Shown here: piece by piece, positions 36,902-46,294 of the stretch
Numbering within the stretch: position 1 is the first letter of the stretch
Layout: the number at the start of each line of letters is the position of its first letter
Source: Spirochaetae bacterium HGW-Spirochaetae-1
GTDB taxonomy: Bacteria > Spirochaetota > UBA4802 > UBA5550
Direction: 5' to 3'
Length of the DNA stretch: 64,000 nucleotides
NCBI GenBank assembly: GCA_002839375.1
Contig: PGXY01000011.1
Coordinates: 62,001 to 126,000, forward strand
The notes under the pieces: model-generated
Told to the model about the DNA's origin: nothing
The model's input: the letters and a program-made list of their open reading frames with translations, nothing else
The model's database searches: none
Position numbers and translations under genes: made by a program

Positions 36902-37783
36902 ATGGAGATAATTATCTTGACAAACCGCTTCACAACCCGGCACCTTTCAGAATACTATCACATCAATAAAGGATACGGTCGCGCCCCCATGCCGCTTTCT
37001 AAGGAAGAAATAAACAGTCTCATCGACAAGTTGAGGCAGAAATATGACGAGTATGCTGAAAAATACAGCATGAAATGGTTCGATAACGGACCCTTCGAGG
37101 ACAGGCTCCGCATGGCTGTTAAAAACAAGATGAACCTGGAAGGCTTTATCCTTGCCGAGATTACCAACTTTGAAAAGCTGAAAGAGAAATACGATAAAAA
37201 GAAAAATGAGAAGTCCTTTTCTGCCACGGTGGAAAATATCATAGAAGAGAATACGGCCAGGATACGGCGCCATCCCCGTATTGAGTTTCATCCCAGCGCC
37301 GGTTTTGAAATCAGCCATTTTTACGGGGCCCTGGCGGAATTCACCCAGTTCTATCTTCCCGTGCTGTGGATTCTGGAGCCCGATGATGAGGCCAAAAAGT
37401 CTCTTCTCGCATTTGAGAACAGCCTGAACTTTCAGGCCATGCCCAGGGGCAATAAGCCGTCAAAGAGAATCGAGGACCACGCCCTGCTCCTTTCCCGCAA
37501 GGGTATCACCGAGCTGGAGATTGAGCGGGACGCCAGCCATATCATGAAGGATTGTGCTTTTCTGCTTCATGAAATCATTGATTACTGCGGGGCTCTTCTG
37601 GAGGAGCGGAGGGCCCAGTGGGAGAACCCGCTGCGTTTCGACAAGCTTTACCTCGAGGAATCGCGGAAAAAAAGGATGATAGATATTTTCTCGGGAACAA
37701 CGGGATATGGGGCCATACTGGCAGTCAGTGAATACGCCGGAGCCGTTATCGAGGATTTTCGGCTCCAGGCCTTCAGAAGATGA
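36902..37783 (+). CDS. Conserved-looking hypothetical protein
   Basis: A 293-residue soluble, charged protein not recognised. It is largely helical by composition, with a lysine- and glutamate-rich middle (KLKEKYDKKKNEK near 105) and no signal peptide or membrane segment. The start is uncertain. ATG at 36902 is used; GTG at 36818 gives a longer arginine-rich leader, and a TTG at 36915 follows GGAG at better spacing. The 3' end overlaps the convergent receiver-phosphatase gene by 11 bases. Codon use resembles its neighbours, so it looks like a real resident gene. Confidence 0.7.
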   Translation: MEIIILTNRFTTRHLSEYYHINKGYGRAPMPLSKEEINSLIDKLRQKYDEYAEKYSMKWFDNGPFEDRLRMAVKNKMNLEGFILAEITNFEKLKEKYDKKKNEKSFSATVENIIEENTARIRRHPRIEFHPSAGFEISHFYGALAEFTQFYLPVLWILEPDDEAKKSLLAFENSLNFQAMPRGNKPSKRIEDHALLLSRKGITELEIERDASHIMKDCAFLLHEIIDYCGALLEERRAQWENPLRFDKLYLEESRKKRMIDIFSGTTGYGAILAVSEYAGAVIEDFRLQAFRR

Positions 37784-39434
37784 CGATGTCGCCCACGTCG
37801 CGGTCCCGCCTTATGCATATGATGGTGATATCATCCTCCTGATCGGCGTACTCGGTGAATTCATAGAGACTCCCGATGATGGTATGAATAATATCGCGGG
37901 AACTGTGCCCCTGGCCTTCGATAAACTGATCTTCAATCCTCTGTTCACCGAACATTTCCCCGTCCTCTTTCTTGTGGGCTGACCCCGCTTCCTGGATGCC
38001 GTCAGTGTAGAGAATTAACGAATCGCCCTCTTCAATGATTATCTCGCTGTCTTTATAGAGGTTGTCGGGGAACAGGCCTATGAGGGGGCCGGTGCTCGAT
38101 AGCCTGTTGCAGCTTTTTTCCCTGATGCGGTAATAGAACATGGGTGGGTGCCCCGCATTCACATAACGGATAACCCCGCTTTCCAGATTTATATGCAGGA
38201 CAAGGGCCGTGGCAAAATAATAAAGGCCCTGCAGGTCTGCGGCGATGACGTCGTTCACTGATTTGACTATTTCTGCCGGCGTTTTTCCATTACCCGAAAG
38301 AGTCTTGAAGAGAGTGCGTATCTGGTTCCCGATATAAGAAGAGGCGATGCCGTGACCCGAAACATCGCAGAGGATTATCTGGTAAACCTTTTTGCTGATG
38401 AAATACCCGTCGAAAAAATCACCGGAAATGTCCTGGGCCGGAAGGAATGCCGATGATATGTCGTAGCCCGTTATACGGCTGAAATCGGGAAGGGATGAGA
38501 CCTGAATCTTCCTGACCCGGGAAACCTCGGATTTATACTCGCTGTTCATTTTTTCAATGGCGTGCTCTACGCTGAAGCGGTTGTGCAGAATGGTGAAAAA
38601 ATTTGAAAAAAGGTTTATCATTTTCTGGTCGTCGTCGCGGAAAGGCGTATCGTTTTCGAACAGAATATAGCCGAATATTTTTTCCCCGAGGAGAAGGGGA
38701 ATTATCAGGCAGTATATGTGAGAATCTCCCGATTTGATGCGCATGGTGTCGCTGTTGGTGGTAAACCTTTCCGAAATACTGAGTATTTTGTTCAGTTCCT
38801 CGAAGGAGCGGTATTTTCCCGATTCCTCATATTCCTTTTTCACCAGGGTGATGAATTGCAGCCCCTGTTTTTTAACCACTTCGATGTAGCTCACGTTGAT
38901 GATTTCCGAGAGGTGCTCAGCTGTCTTGAAACTCGATTCCGGGTCCCGGGTGATTATATTTTCCTGGACGATCTGGTTGAAGGTATTGAGTTTATTATTC
39001 AATTCAAGCTGAGAGAGATACGCTGAATGTATGTTGGATCTGTCTCGTATGATCTTTTCGAACATCAGTATTTTTGCTTTCAGCTCATAGGGGATGAAGG
39101 GTTTACGGATGAAATCGTCGCTTCCGGCCACGTACCCTTTTTCAATGGTTTCAGAATCGGTTGTGCCCGTTATGATAAGAATCGCCGTTTCGGAAAAGGT
39201 TTTTTGTGCACGCAGTGAGCGGCAGATATCGATGCCGTTTCCATCAGGGAGGTTCAGGTCCAGGAGGATTATTTCCGGTGTCACGGATTTAATGGCGGTT
39301 TCGAAATCGGCCAGGTTTTTTGTCAGGATAAGGTGATAATCCTGATCCAGAAGTCCTCTCAGGGCTTCGAGCATGACTGCCGAATCATCGACAGCCAGGA
39401 CGGTTAATTTTTCGTTATCGGGAATCTGTCTCAT
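37773..39434 (-). CDS. Response regulator with receiver, GAF-like and SpoIIE/PP2C phosphatase domains
   Basis: A 553-residue signalling protein. The N-terminal receiver has the acidic pair D16-D17, phosphoacceptor D59 in LLDLNLP, and K111 in RKPF. A central part (about residues 140-310) looks like a GAF sensor. The C-terminal serine phosphatase has QDISGDFFDGY, CDVSGHGIASS, NAGHPP, YTDGIQEA and DDITIICIR. Such proteins dephosphorylate STAS-type anti-anti-sigma factors when their receiver is phosphorylated. A STAS protein is encoded 13 kb away at 52602-52958 and is a plausible but unproven target. No histidine kinase lies next to it. Confidence 0.93.
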   Translation of the reverse strand: MRQIPDNEKLTVLAVDDSAVMLEALRGLLDQDYHLILTKNLADFETAIKSVTPEIILLDLNLPDGNGIDICRSLRAQKTFSETAILIITGTTDSETIEKGYVAGSDDFIRKPFIPYELKAKILMFEKIIRDRSNIHSAYLSQLELNNKLNTFNQIVQENIITRDPESSFKTAEHLSEIINVSYIEVVKKQGLQFITLVKKEYEESGKYRSFEELNKILSISERFTTNSDTMRIKSGDSHIYCLIIPLLLGEKIFGYILFENDTPFRDDDQKMINLFSNFFTILHNRFSVEHAIEKMNSEYKSEVSRVRKIQVSSLPDFSRITGYDISSAFLPAQDISGDFFDGYFISKKVYQIILCDVSGHGIASSYIGNQIRTLFKTLSGNGKTPAEIVKSVNDVIAADLQGLYYFATALVLHINLESGVIRYVNAGHPPMFYYRIREKSCNRLSSTGPLIGLFPDNLYKDSEIIIEEGDSLILYTDGIQEAGSAHKKEDGEMFGEQRIEDQFIEGQGHSSRDIIHTIIGSLYEFTEYADQEDDITIICIRRDRDVGDIVIF

Positions 39435-39530
39435 GGTCGTATGGACGTTTTAATGAATATAGCTGTTGATATATTATACGCCCTTTTTGCGGTGAGTCAA
39501 CAATAAAGTCGGGAAAAACCCCCTGCCGAG

Positions 39531-40490
39531 TTATTCCCCGCTGTCAAAATCAAGTTCATACGAAACGGTCCTGTTTTCAAAAAAGACCCAGGCCATTTCA
39601 GCACCGATGACAAAGAGGAAGCAGGTATACCAAATCCATATCATGAGAATAACAATGGTGGAGAGGGGGCCGAAGATGGAAGAATAGTCGTTTATTTCAG
39701 TTATATAGTAGGAAAAGAGCGATTTGATGACCTCGTAGCTGAAGCAGGCGAAAAGCGCCCCCTGGAAGAGCGATTTATTGTCCAGTTTTTTCGGCGGCAC
39801 AAAGCGATAGAGGGTGAAAAAGAGAAGGGTGTTCACAGCCAGGGTGGATATAGAAGAAAGCAGGAAAGGGATATGGCCGATTGCTATGATAAAGTCGTGT
39901 AGGACCGGCACTGTTTTCATGTTTCTTTCAATAAAAGAGATTATATCACTGTTTTTAGCGATGGCGATAAAGTTGGAGATGATGGTAAAAGACAGGGCGA
40001 GTATGCTGATGCCGCCGATTATTATGAAGTGCCGTATTTTTGCCTTCCAGTACCGCCTGCTTTCCCCTATCCTGAAGGCCTTTTCCAGCACCCTTTCGAA
40101 AATATCGAAGACAAGGCTGCCCCACCAGAAGAGAAAGGGGATCCAGATAAAGGCCAGGTATCTTTTCGTATACACGATCTGGTCGAGGATAGCCACGAGT
40201 CTTTCGATATTTATTGACGGCAGCTGGAGCTTCAACTGGTTCAGGTAAAAGGTGACCATATCGCCAGATTTGTAAAAAAAACTGAGAAGAGAAATAATTA
40301 CCAGAGAAGCGGGGATAAAGGATATGAGAAGAAAAAACGCAATGGCACAGGTGGAAAGTTCCCCATCATGTTCCTCGTAATTACGTATTACCAGCCGCAG
40401 GTCGTTGAAAATGAGCTTTTTGATGGCACGGAGGGGTTTGATCACGAGCTGTTTTGGTATAATTAATAATTTTTTTACTATTCCTTTCAT
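39531..40490 (-). CDS. YihY/UPF0761 family inner-membrane protein
   Basis: A 319-residue polytopic membrane protein with six hydrophobic segments. Family features include CAIAFFLLISFIPA near the first helix, and GPLSTIVILMIWIWYTCFLFVIGAEMAW before the hydrophilic C terminus. Members were once named ribonuclease BN, but that assignment is not supported for YihY. Function is unknown. It stands alone, with about 95 bases separating it from the receiver-phosphatase gene downstream on the same strand. Confidence 0.88.
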   Translation of the reverse strand: MKGIVKKLLIIPKQLVIKPLRAIKKLIFNDLRLVIRNYEEHDGELSTCAIAFFLLISFIPASLVIISLLSFFYKSGDMVTFYLNQLKLQLPSINIERLVAILDQIVYTKRYLAFIWIPFLFWWGSLVFDIFERVLEKAFRIGESRRYWKAKIRHFIIIGGISILALSFTIISNFIAIAKNSDIISFIERNMKTVPVLHDFIIAIGHIPFLLSSISTLAVNTLLFFTLYRFVPPKKLDNKSLFQGALFACFSYEVIKSLFSYYITEINDYSSIFGPLSTIVILMIWIWYTCFLFVIGAEMAWVFFENRTVSYELDFDSGE

Positions 40491-40607
40491 CAGGTCCGGT
40501 TATTTGCTAAATTCGGGCGCGGGATTTGTATCTTCAAACGTGATACGGCAACCATGAGACATTTTTACTATTTAGCGGGTTGAAACATCAAGTGTTTTTT
40601 TTACAGA

Positions 40608-41303
40608 TTAATCATCTCCACCGAGAAAACCGGCACGCATGAGAAAATAGAGCAGTGTGGCTATGGCTGAAGCGGTCGCCGCGACATAGGTCATGGCCGC
40701 AGCAGACAGGACGCTGTTCACGCCGCTAAGTTCCGCTGATGATACAAGGCCTTCGGCGGCCAGTATCTGTTTTGCCCTGCTTGAGGCATTGAATTCTACG
40801 GGAAGCGTTATGATCTGAAAAAGGACCACCACACTGAAAAGGGCGATGCCGATTTTTACCAGTCCGGTAAAACTGAGAAGAAGACCGGCGATGATAATGA
40901 TCCAGGCGAAGTTCGATCCTACGGATGCCACGGGGACCATCATGTTTCTCAGCATGAGAGGTGAATAGGCTTCTTTGTGCTGAAGGGCATGGCCTGTTTC
41001 GTGGGCCGCGACTCCTATGGCAGCCACGCTGCTGCCCCGGTAAACTTCCGGGGAAAGACGTACTACTTTGCGGGCCGGATCATAGTGGTCAGAGAGAAAG
41101 CCTCCTGTTTCCACAACGTTAACACTGGAGAGACCGTGGCGGTCCAGTATCCTGCGCGCCGCTTGTGCTCCTGTCACCCCTGACCGGACAAAGGAACGTG
41201 AATATTTCTTAAAGGTGCTCTTTACCCTGTATGACGCCAGAAGTGATAGTATAAGTACGGGCGCCATTATCATCCAGTAAAGGGGATCTATTCCAAAGTA
41301 CAT
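40608..41303 (-). CDS. Membrane zinc metallopeptidase, YugP type
   Basis: A 231-residue membrane protein of the putative neutral zinc metallopeptidase 2 family. It has an N-terminal membrane segment, the zinc motif HETGHALQH (HETGH at 101-105), LPVEFNASSRAKQIL with the third-ligand region, and C-terminal hydrophobic helices. The ATG at 41303 has an excellent AAGGAG seven bases upstream. A longer frame to 41471 runs through the promoter region and is rejected. It probably acts on membrane or periplasmic substrates, which are unknown. Confidence 0.9.
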   Translation of the reverse strand: MYFGIDPLYWMIMAPVLILSLLASYRVKSTFKKYSRSFVRSGVTGAQAARRILDRHGLSSVNVVETGGFLSDHYDPARKVVRLSPEVYRGSSVAAIGVAAHETGHALQHKEAYSPLMLRNMMVPVASVGSNFAWIIIIAGLLLSFTGLVKIGIALFSVVVLFQIITLPVEFNASSRAKQILAAEGLVSSAELSGVNSVLSAAAMTYVAATASAIATLLYFLMRAGFLGGDD

Positions 41304-41464
41304 AATTCTTCTCCTTAATATCAGGCATAAACCAGGTCTTTTTGCGTCTCTTAATATATCTATGAAATATTGAATGAAATATGTGGTTTTTGTTACAAAA
41401 ATATGACTGTCCGGTCCGGGATGGCATGCCGTAGCATACGGGGAACTGATGTGGACAATATCAT

Positions 41465-41493
41465 TTGACAATTTTACCGTGAATTGATATCTT
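41465..41493 (+). promoter_or_regulatory. Promoter for the TPR lipoprotein operon
   Basis: TTGACA (41465-41470), a 17-base spacer and TATCTT (41488-41493), with the ATG at 41550. It lies in the divergent gap upstream of the metallopeptidase gene. A GTCCGG core related to the envelope operators occurs 50 bases upstream (41409-41414). Confidence 0.6.
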
Positions 41494-41549
41494 AGTTCCG
41501 ATTCGGTACTGCCTGCAATTAATTGGAACCGATATCAGAGGACGAATAC

Positions 41550-43487
41550 ATGAAATTGACCATCAGAACGGCATTCCTTCTTTTACTGCTTATACCCGTC
41601 ACCCATTGTGCTACTACAGGGCAAAAGGAAGGGATCAAAGCGGCTGCGGAACCGGGGCATTCATCCCCGAATGAAAATGGTATTTTAATCAGGGAAGACT
41701 GGTCCCTCTACAGTTATGGCCTTCATTACAAGCAATACGCAGTCGAGAATCCCCAGGACCCGAAGCGTGCGGAATACCTGAATAAGGCCCTGGGCTATTT
41801 CCAGGAAGCACAGGCTTCGGAGCGCGCCCTTGACCGTGTCTGGTCCCAGATTTCGGACTGCTATTTTTACCTCTATAATTTCCCCGCGGCACTGGAGTAT
41901 GCCCGGAAGGCAATCGATCTGAACCCATCTTTCCAGGAGCCGTATAACAGGACGTATAACATCTATATGCGCCTTAAAAATGAGGGGAAGGCCGCTGAAA
42001 TTCTGGAAGAATACTGCCGGGCCAATCCCGGGGATATTCACATCCTTTTCCTTCTGGGTGAACATTATCTGAAATCCATGTCGGACCGTGATAATGCCGG
42101 GCGGATATTCAGGAGGGTGATTGAATTATCCAACAATTCGGCCAATGAAAACTACTACAGGGAATACTCGTATTACTATTTAGGGTACCTGGCATTCTAC
42201 AATAATGATTACGAGAAGGCTCTTACATATTACCGTGAGGTCTATTCCATCAACAATACCAATGATAAGGCCCTGTACATGCTGGCCCTTCTCTACATGC
42301 TTCGATATGACCTGGACAGGGCGCAGGAATTCGCCCTCCTGTATCTTGCCATTGCTCCCGATAACAGCGTAATGAACGGCATCATGGGAAGGTCTCTCTA
42401 TCTCAGGGATGACGGCAGGGCGATTCATTATCTGAGAAAAGCAATTGATGGCAGGACCGTTGAAGGCTTCCAGGCCCAGGGGCTGCTTCTGGAAATGCGG
42501 CAGAAAGATGACGAAGCCGCCAATGTGCTCACGGCCATTATAAAAAACAGGCCCAGGGCCATAACGCCGCACATCGCCATGGCGCATATATACAGGCGGG
42601 CCGGCGATACGAGGAGTGAGTTCAATGAGCTGATCAGCGCCGGAATTATTTCATACCAGTCCGGCTTAATGTCCGTAGCCAGAGAATGCTTCAGCCGCGC
42701 CGTTGAGATCGATGACAGCGTTGCAGAAGCCTTTTATTACCTGGGGAGGATTTATGAGGAGAATGAGGATTATTCCATGGCCCTGGTGCGGTATCGGAGG
42801 GTAAACGAAATCAATCCCGACACCGACATGCTGCTGCATATGGGTTACCTGTACGGTTTGCAGAAAAATTATGATATGGCCTTTCAGCATTTTGAAATGG
42901 CTTCCAGGCGTGAACCGGTAAATCCCAAGCCGTATTTTTACAAGGGACTGGTGTTCCTGTGGGTGAAAGATTATACATTCGCCGAGGAAAACATGCTCAA
43001 GGCCATTGAACTGGATGATGGCAGCGAGACCTACTATTTTTATCTTGCCGTCATTCAGGAAAAGAATAAAAAACTGAATGAGGCCATAAGCTCTCTTGAA
43101 AAAGCCCATGAGAAAAATCCTGAGAGTGCCAGGGTGAATAATTACCTTGGTTATCTCTACGCTGATAATGATATGAAGATCGACAGGTCCCTGGAATTGA
43201 TACAGAAGGCACTTCTGTCCGAACCGAACAACGGGGCATACCTGGACTCTCTGGGCTGGGCCTATTACCGGCAGGGCAACTATCCCCTGGCCCTGGAAAA
43301 ACTCCTTCTGGCCGAGAAGCAGCTGGATAAAACCAGCTCCCCGGACCCTGTGGTTTATGATCACATCGGGGACACGTATTATAAAATCGGCGATGCCGAT
43401 CGGGCGGTCTTTTACTGGAAGAAGTCCCTGAAGCTTGATGACAACAGGAAAATCAGGGGAAAGCTCGACGGTGTTTCAAAAAAATAA
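41550..43487 (+). CDS. TPR-repeat lipoprotein
   Basis: A 645-residue exported protein built almost entirely of tetratricopeptide repeats. Typical A/B helix signatures recur, such as ALEYARKAIDLNPSFQEPYN, EAFYYLGRIYEENEDYSMAL and NNYLGYLYADNDMKIDRSLE, for at least a dozen repeats. The signal sequence ends in VTHC (cysteine 20), a relaxed lipobox of the kind seen in spirochaetes. AGAGGA precedes the ATG at 41550. It is followed 12 bases later by a LolA-like lipoprotein gene. The likely role is an envelope scaffold for assembly or protein sorting. Confidence 0.9.
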   Translation: MKLTIRTAFLLLLLIPVTHCATTGQKEGIKAAAEPGHSSPNENGILIREDWSLYSYGLHYKQYAVENPQDPKRAEYLNKALGYFQEAQASERALDRVWSQISDCYFYLYNFPAALEYARKAIDLNPSFQEPYNRTYNIYMRLKNEGKAAEILEEYCRANPGDIHILFLLGEHYLKSMSDRDNAGRIFRRVIELSNNSANENYYREYSYYYLGYLAFYNNDYEKALTYYREVYSINNTNDKALYMLALLYMLRYDLDRAQEFALLYLAIAPDNSVMNGIMGRSLYLRDDGRAIHYLRKAIDGRTVEGFQAQGLLLEMRQKDDEAANVLTAIIKNRPRAITPHIAMAHIYRRAGDTRSEFNELISAGIISYQSGLMSVARECFSRAVEIDDSVAEAFYYLGRIYEENEDYSMALVRYRRVNEINPDTDMLLHMGYLYGLQKNYDMAFQHFEMASRREPVNPKPYFYKGLVFLWVKDYTFAEENMLKAIELDDGSETYYFYLAVIQEKNKKLNEAISSLEKAHEKNPESARVNNYLGYLYADNDMKIDRSLELIQKALLSEPNNGAYLDSLGWAYYRQGNYPLALEKLLLAEKQLDKTSSPDPVVYDHIGDTYYKIGDADRAVFYWKKSLKLDDNRKIRGKLDGVSKK

Positions 43488-43499
43488 TCACAGGACAGA

Positions 43500-44315
43500 A
43501 TGAAGATGAAATTAAAGACCATTGCCGTAGCATCGGCAGCGCTGCTTCTGTTTTGCCTCGGCTGCCTCGGCGGGCAACTGCATAAAGAGAAAAAGGAAGC
43601 GGTCATACGCTCCGGGGATGGAAAAACCCGGTCCATGCTTGATGCGGTGAAGGCCTTTAATACCGCGGCTCCCGACACAATATCGGCTTCCATGACCATT
43701 GATGGTGCAATGAAGACTAAAAAATTCAAAGCCCTGGGAAAGGCACAATTTGACCGGAAAGCGGGTAAAATGTCCCTGGCCTTTATCGACTTTATATTCA
43801 AAAGCCCCATTACGCATATGTTTCAGGACAGGGACGTGATATATTTTTATTTTCCCGCGGAAAAAAAGATTTTCAAGGATAATATCAATACCATCAGTCT
43901 CCTGAACTACAGCACCATAAATCTTGATTTTAAATTGATTCAGGATCTGGCCACGGGTCGTATACCGGTTCTCGAGAACTATACGGTGAAGGACGGACTG
44001 GCGTCGCCGCAGGACAACAAATCCTATCTCATCCTGGAGAATGATCTCTGGTACGAAACAATATCATTCTCATCGGACCAGCCCGATAGGATTAAACTGA
44101 TGAATAAAAAGACCAGGGAAGAGGTGGAGATATACCTGAAGAGGAAAATCTCCACCGACAGCTGCTCCTTTTTCCGGCAGATCTCAATCGTTATTAAAAA
44201 TGCCGAAACGCGCATCGATGTTCAGTTCGACGATGTAAAGCTCAATAAGCCGGTCATGGTAAAAACCATCGGTGAAATAAAAATACCCCGCGATGTTCAG
44301 ATCATCGGCATGTAG
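43500..44315 (+). CDS. Lipoprotein with LolA-like fold (DUF4292-like)
   Basis: A 271-residue lipoprotein with lipobox CLGC (cysteine 22). The beta-rich body (SASMTIDGAMKTKKFKALGK, then FDRKAGKMSLAFID, KIFKD and a closing VKTIGEIKIPRDVQI) fits the outer-membrane lipoprotein-carrier superfamily. Two ATGs, at 43500 and 43506, are possible starts. It is coupled in an operon with the TPR lipoprotein. It may bind a lipid or lipoprotein tail in the periplasm. It converges with the ferritin-VIT1 gene with only four bases between the stops. Confidence 0.7.
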   Translation: MKMKLKTIAVASAALLLFCLGCLGGQLHKEKKEAVIRSGDGKTRSMLDAVKAFNTAAPDTISASMTIDGAMKTKKFKALGKAQFDRKAGKMSLAFIDFIFKSPITHMFQDRDVIYFYFPAEKKIFKDNINTISLLNYSTINLDFKLIQDLATGRIPVLENYTVKDGLASPQDNKSYLILENDLWYETISFSSDQPDRIKLMNKKTREEVEIYLKRKISTDSCSFFRQISIVIKNAETRIDVQFDDVKLNKPVMVKTIGEIKIPRDVQIIGM

Positions 44316-44319
44316 ATCA

Positions 44320-45201
44320 TCATACATCGATTCCTATGAGGACCCTGACGCCATATCCAATTGCGAAGGAAAGGGCGGCCACACCCAGGCTTATAGCGCA
44401 CATCTCGAGAAACCTTTTTCTGAAAGGAAGGTCCTTCGCTACAGAAATATAAAAATTGAACATGAGGATGATGAGAATGGCATTAACAAGCGTCATGGCC
44501 AGGCACAGGAGATAATGGTCAAGTAACAGGTATGGAGCGATAAGTATCGCTACCGTTATGACATAGGCGATGCCGGTATAGATGCTCGATTTAAGGGGAT
44601 TTTCTCCACCCTCATCGGATTTCGTAGAAAGATACTCCGAAGCCGCCATGGAAAGCGACGCGGCAATGCCGGTGATGAGCCCGGCAATGGCGATAAGGCG
44701 AGTGTTCTGAAGAGCGAAGCTGAGTCCCGCCAGTGTTCCCGTGAGTTCCACCAGTGCGTCGTTGAGGCCCAGAACCACGGAGCCCATATATTTCAGATGC
44801 TCCTCTTCTATGAGTCCGATGAGTTCCTTCTCATGGGCATCCTCATCGGCCATTATCCGGTCAGCATCGGGAATGGACTGGGCGACGAGTCCATAATTGA
44901 TGACGGCCTGTTCCTCTCCGCGCTCCATTAGTTTGATGCCGAAGGTTATGCCCAGGAGACGCGAGATCCAGAAAAATTTGAATATTTTCCACCGGCTTGG
45001 ACGAACATCTTTACCGGTAAATTCCTTCCAGAACGAATAGTGGCGCAGTTCATCGCCGGCAATATCCAGAAGAATTTTACTGTTTCGGGGGTCCTTGATT
45101 TTTCCCGAGAGCCTGGTGTAGATGTGGTGCTCGGTTATCTCATTTTTCTGTGCTGTCAGGAGCGTCCGTATGAGTTCATCGCTGAGTTTATTTTCACTCA
45201 T
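44320..45201 (-). CDS. Ferritin-like/VIT1-CCC1 membrane transporter (MbfA-like)
   Basis: A 293-residue fusion. Residues 1-135 form a rubrerythrin-like di-iron four-helix domain, with E21/E24 in NEITEHH, E51 and H54 in GDELRHY, and DEDAHEKEL near 120. The rest has five hydrophobic segments of the VIT1/CCC1 family (GSVVLGLNDALVELTGTLAGL, SMAASEYLSTKSD). Members with this layout export or store iron or manganese and sense metal through the ferritin domain. It lies 17 bases behind the SGNH hydrolase gene. Confidence 0.9.
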   Translation of the reverse strand: MSENKLSDELIRTLLTAQKNEITEHHIYTRLSGKIKDPRNSKILLDIAGDELRHYSFWKEFTGKDVRPSRWKIFKFFWISRLLGITFGIKLMERGEEQAVINYGLVAQSIPDADRIMADEDAHEKELIGLIEEEHLKYMGSVVLGLNDALVELTGTLAGLSFALQNTRLIAIAGLITGIAASLSMAASEYLSTKSDEGGENPLKSSIYTGIAYVITVAILIAPYLLLDHYLLCLAMTLVNAILIILMFNFYISVAKDLPFRKRFLEMCAISLGVAALSFAIGYGVRVLIGIDV

Positions 45202-45218
45202 GATCCGTGCTCCTCGTT

Positions 45219-46067
45219 TTATTTCTGCAGCAGAAAATTTTCAATGAGATCGGCCGTCATCGTAGCGCCCTTGCAGTTCAGGTGCAGGTAGTCCGTCATG
45301 AGGCTGAAACCGTTTGTCGTTGATATGTCATTGAAACTTGTACCCATGATGGTGTTCATGAAAATGGCCTTGTACATCATCATCTCGTGCTGATCGTACG
45401 GCGACGGGGGACTGCATGTTTTGTCAGCGAGATACGTCCGCATATTTTCGTGGAGCGGAATATAGGATACATTTTTACCTGCAGCGATTTCCTTTATGAT
45501 GGCGCTGTATTCTCCGGTTCTCCGGAAGGCCTCATGATTATTATCCTCCCCGATGGGAGGCAGGGAGAGCAGGGCGATACGTGCCTTTGTTTTTGTCCGC
45601 AGGATATCGCACAGTGACGAGAGGTTTTTGCGGAACCATTCCCTGTCGGGATATTGCGGAAGTTTCATTTCCTTCATCTGGTGGCGTGCTGTGGAATCGC
45701 GCAGTGATCCGTTTGCGTCATTGGAGCCGATGAGGATGGTGATATAATCGGGGTCGCACCGGATAACCTCATCGACACGCTGAAGGGCGTTCCAGGCCAG
45801 TTCGCTGTTTATCCCGGCATTGACGAAGATAAACCCATCCCCTTCCATTTTTTCCGATAATATATCGACATAGTTGCAGCTCACACGGCCGTGGGTAATA
45901 CTGTCACCGATACATACAACAACTTTTTTCTCAGGGTTTTTGTTCTGCAGGATAAAGACTGCCGGCCTGTTGTCGGGCAGCTTTGTAGCCCGGTAATAAC
46001 CAACGGTATAGATGACGACAAGAATTATGATAAGAGCGGCTAAAGCTGCCAGAGCATATTTTATCAT
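45219..46067 (-). CDS. SGNH/GDSL-family hydrolase, membrane-anchored
   Basis: A 282-residue protein with an N-terminal transmembrane anchor (residues 3-25). An SGNH esterase domain follows: block I CIGDSITHG with the nucleophilic serine, block II NAGINSELAW, block III LIGSNDANG, and block V DYLHLN with the catalytic Asp-His pair. It would act on acetyl or acyl esters in the periplasm. It is first in a two-gene unit with the metal transporter, which gives no hint of the substrate. Confidence 0.88.
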   Translation of the reverse strand: MIKYALAALAALIIILVVIYTVGYYRATKLPDNRPAVFILQNKNPEKKVVVCIGDSITHGRVSCNYVDILSEKMEGDGFIFVNAGINSELAWNALQRVDEVIRCDPDYITILIGSNDANGSLRDSTARHQMKEMKLPQYPDREWFRKNLSSLCDILRTKTKARIALLSLPPIGEDNNHEAFRRTGEYSAIIKEIAAGKNVSYIPLHENMRTYLADKTCSPPSPYDQHEMMMYKAIFMNTIMGTSFNDISTTNGFSLMTDYLHLNCKGATMTADLIENFLLQK

Positions 46068-46205
46068 AGCGGGTTTCTCCTGTGAACCTGTTTATTTATA
46101 TGTATAAACAGTCCCGGATAATAGCAAACATATTTTAATACGGTCGCAGCTGAAAAGGTGCAGCATGCTGCTCCTTTTCAACTGGATTGAAAATCAAAAA
46201 AATAA

Positions 46206-46234
46206 TTGTAAATCTCCCGCCGGGTCTTTATATT
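46206..46234 (+). promoter_or_regulatory. Promoter for the rubrerythrin gene
   Basis: TTGTAA (46206-46211), 17 bases, then TATATT (46229-46234). The ATG at 46295 follows a GGGAGG ribosome site. Confidence 0.45.
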
Positions 46235-46294
46235 GTGATCAATCATTCCGCCATAAATCGAGACAAAAAAGGGTAAGTTCCCGGGAGGTAATTT

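Noticed and set aside
42666-43364. 232-codon minus-strand open frame within the TPR gene
   Set aside because: Antisense to clear TPR repeats, with no family features.
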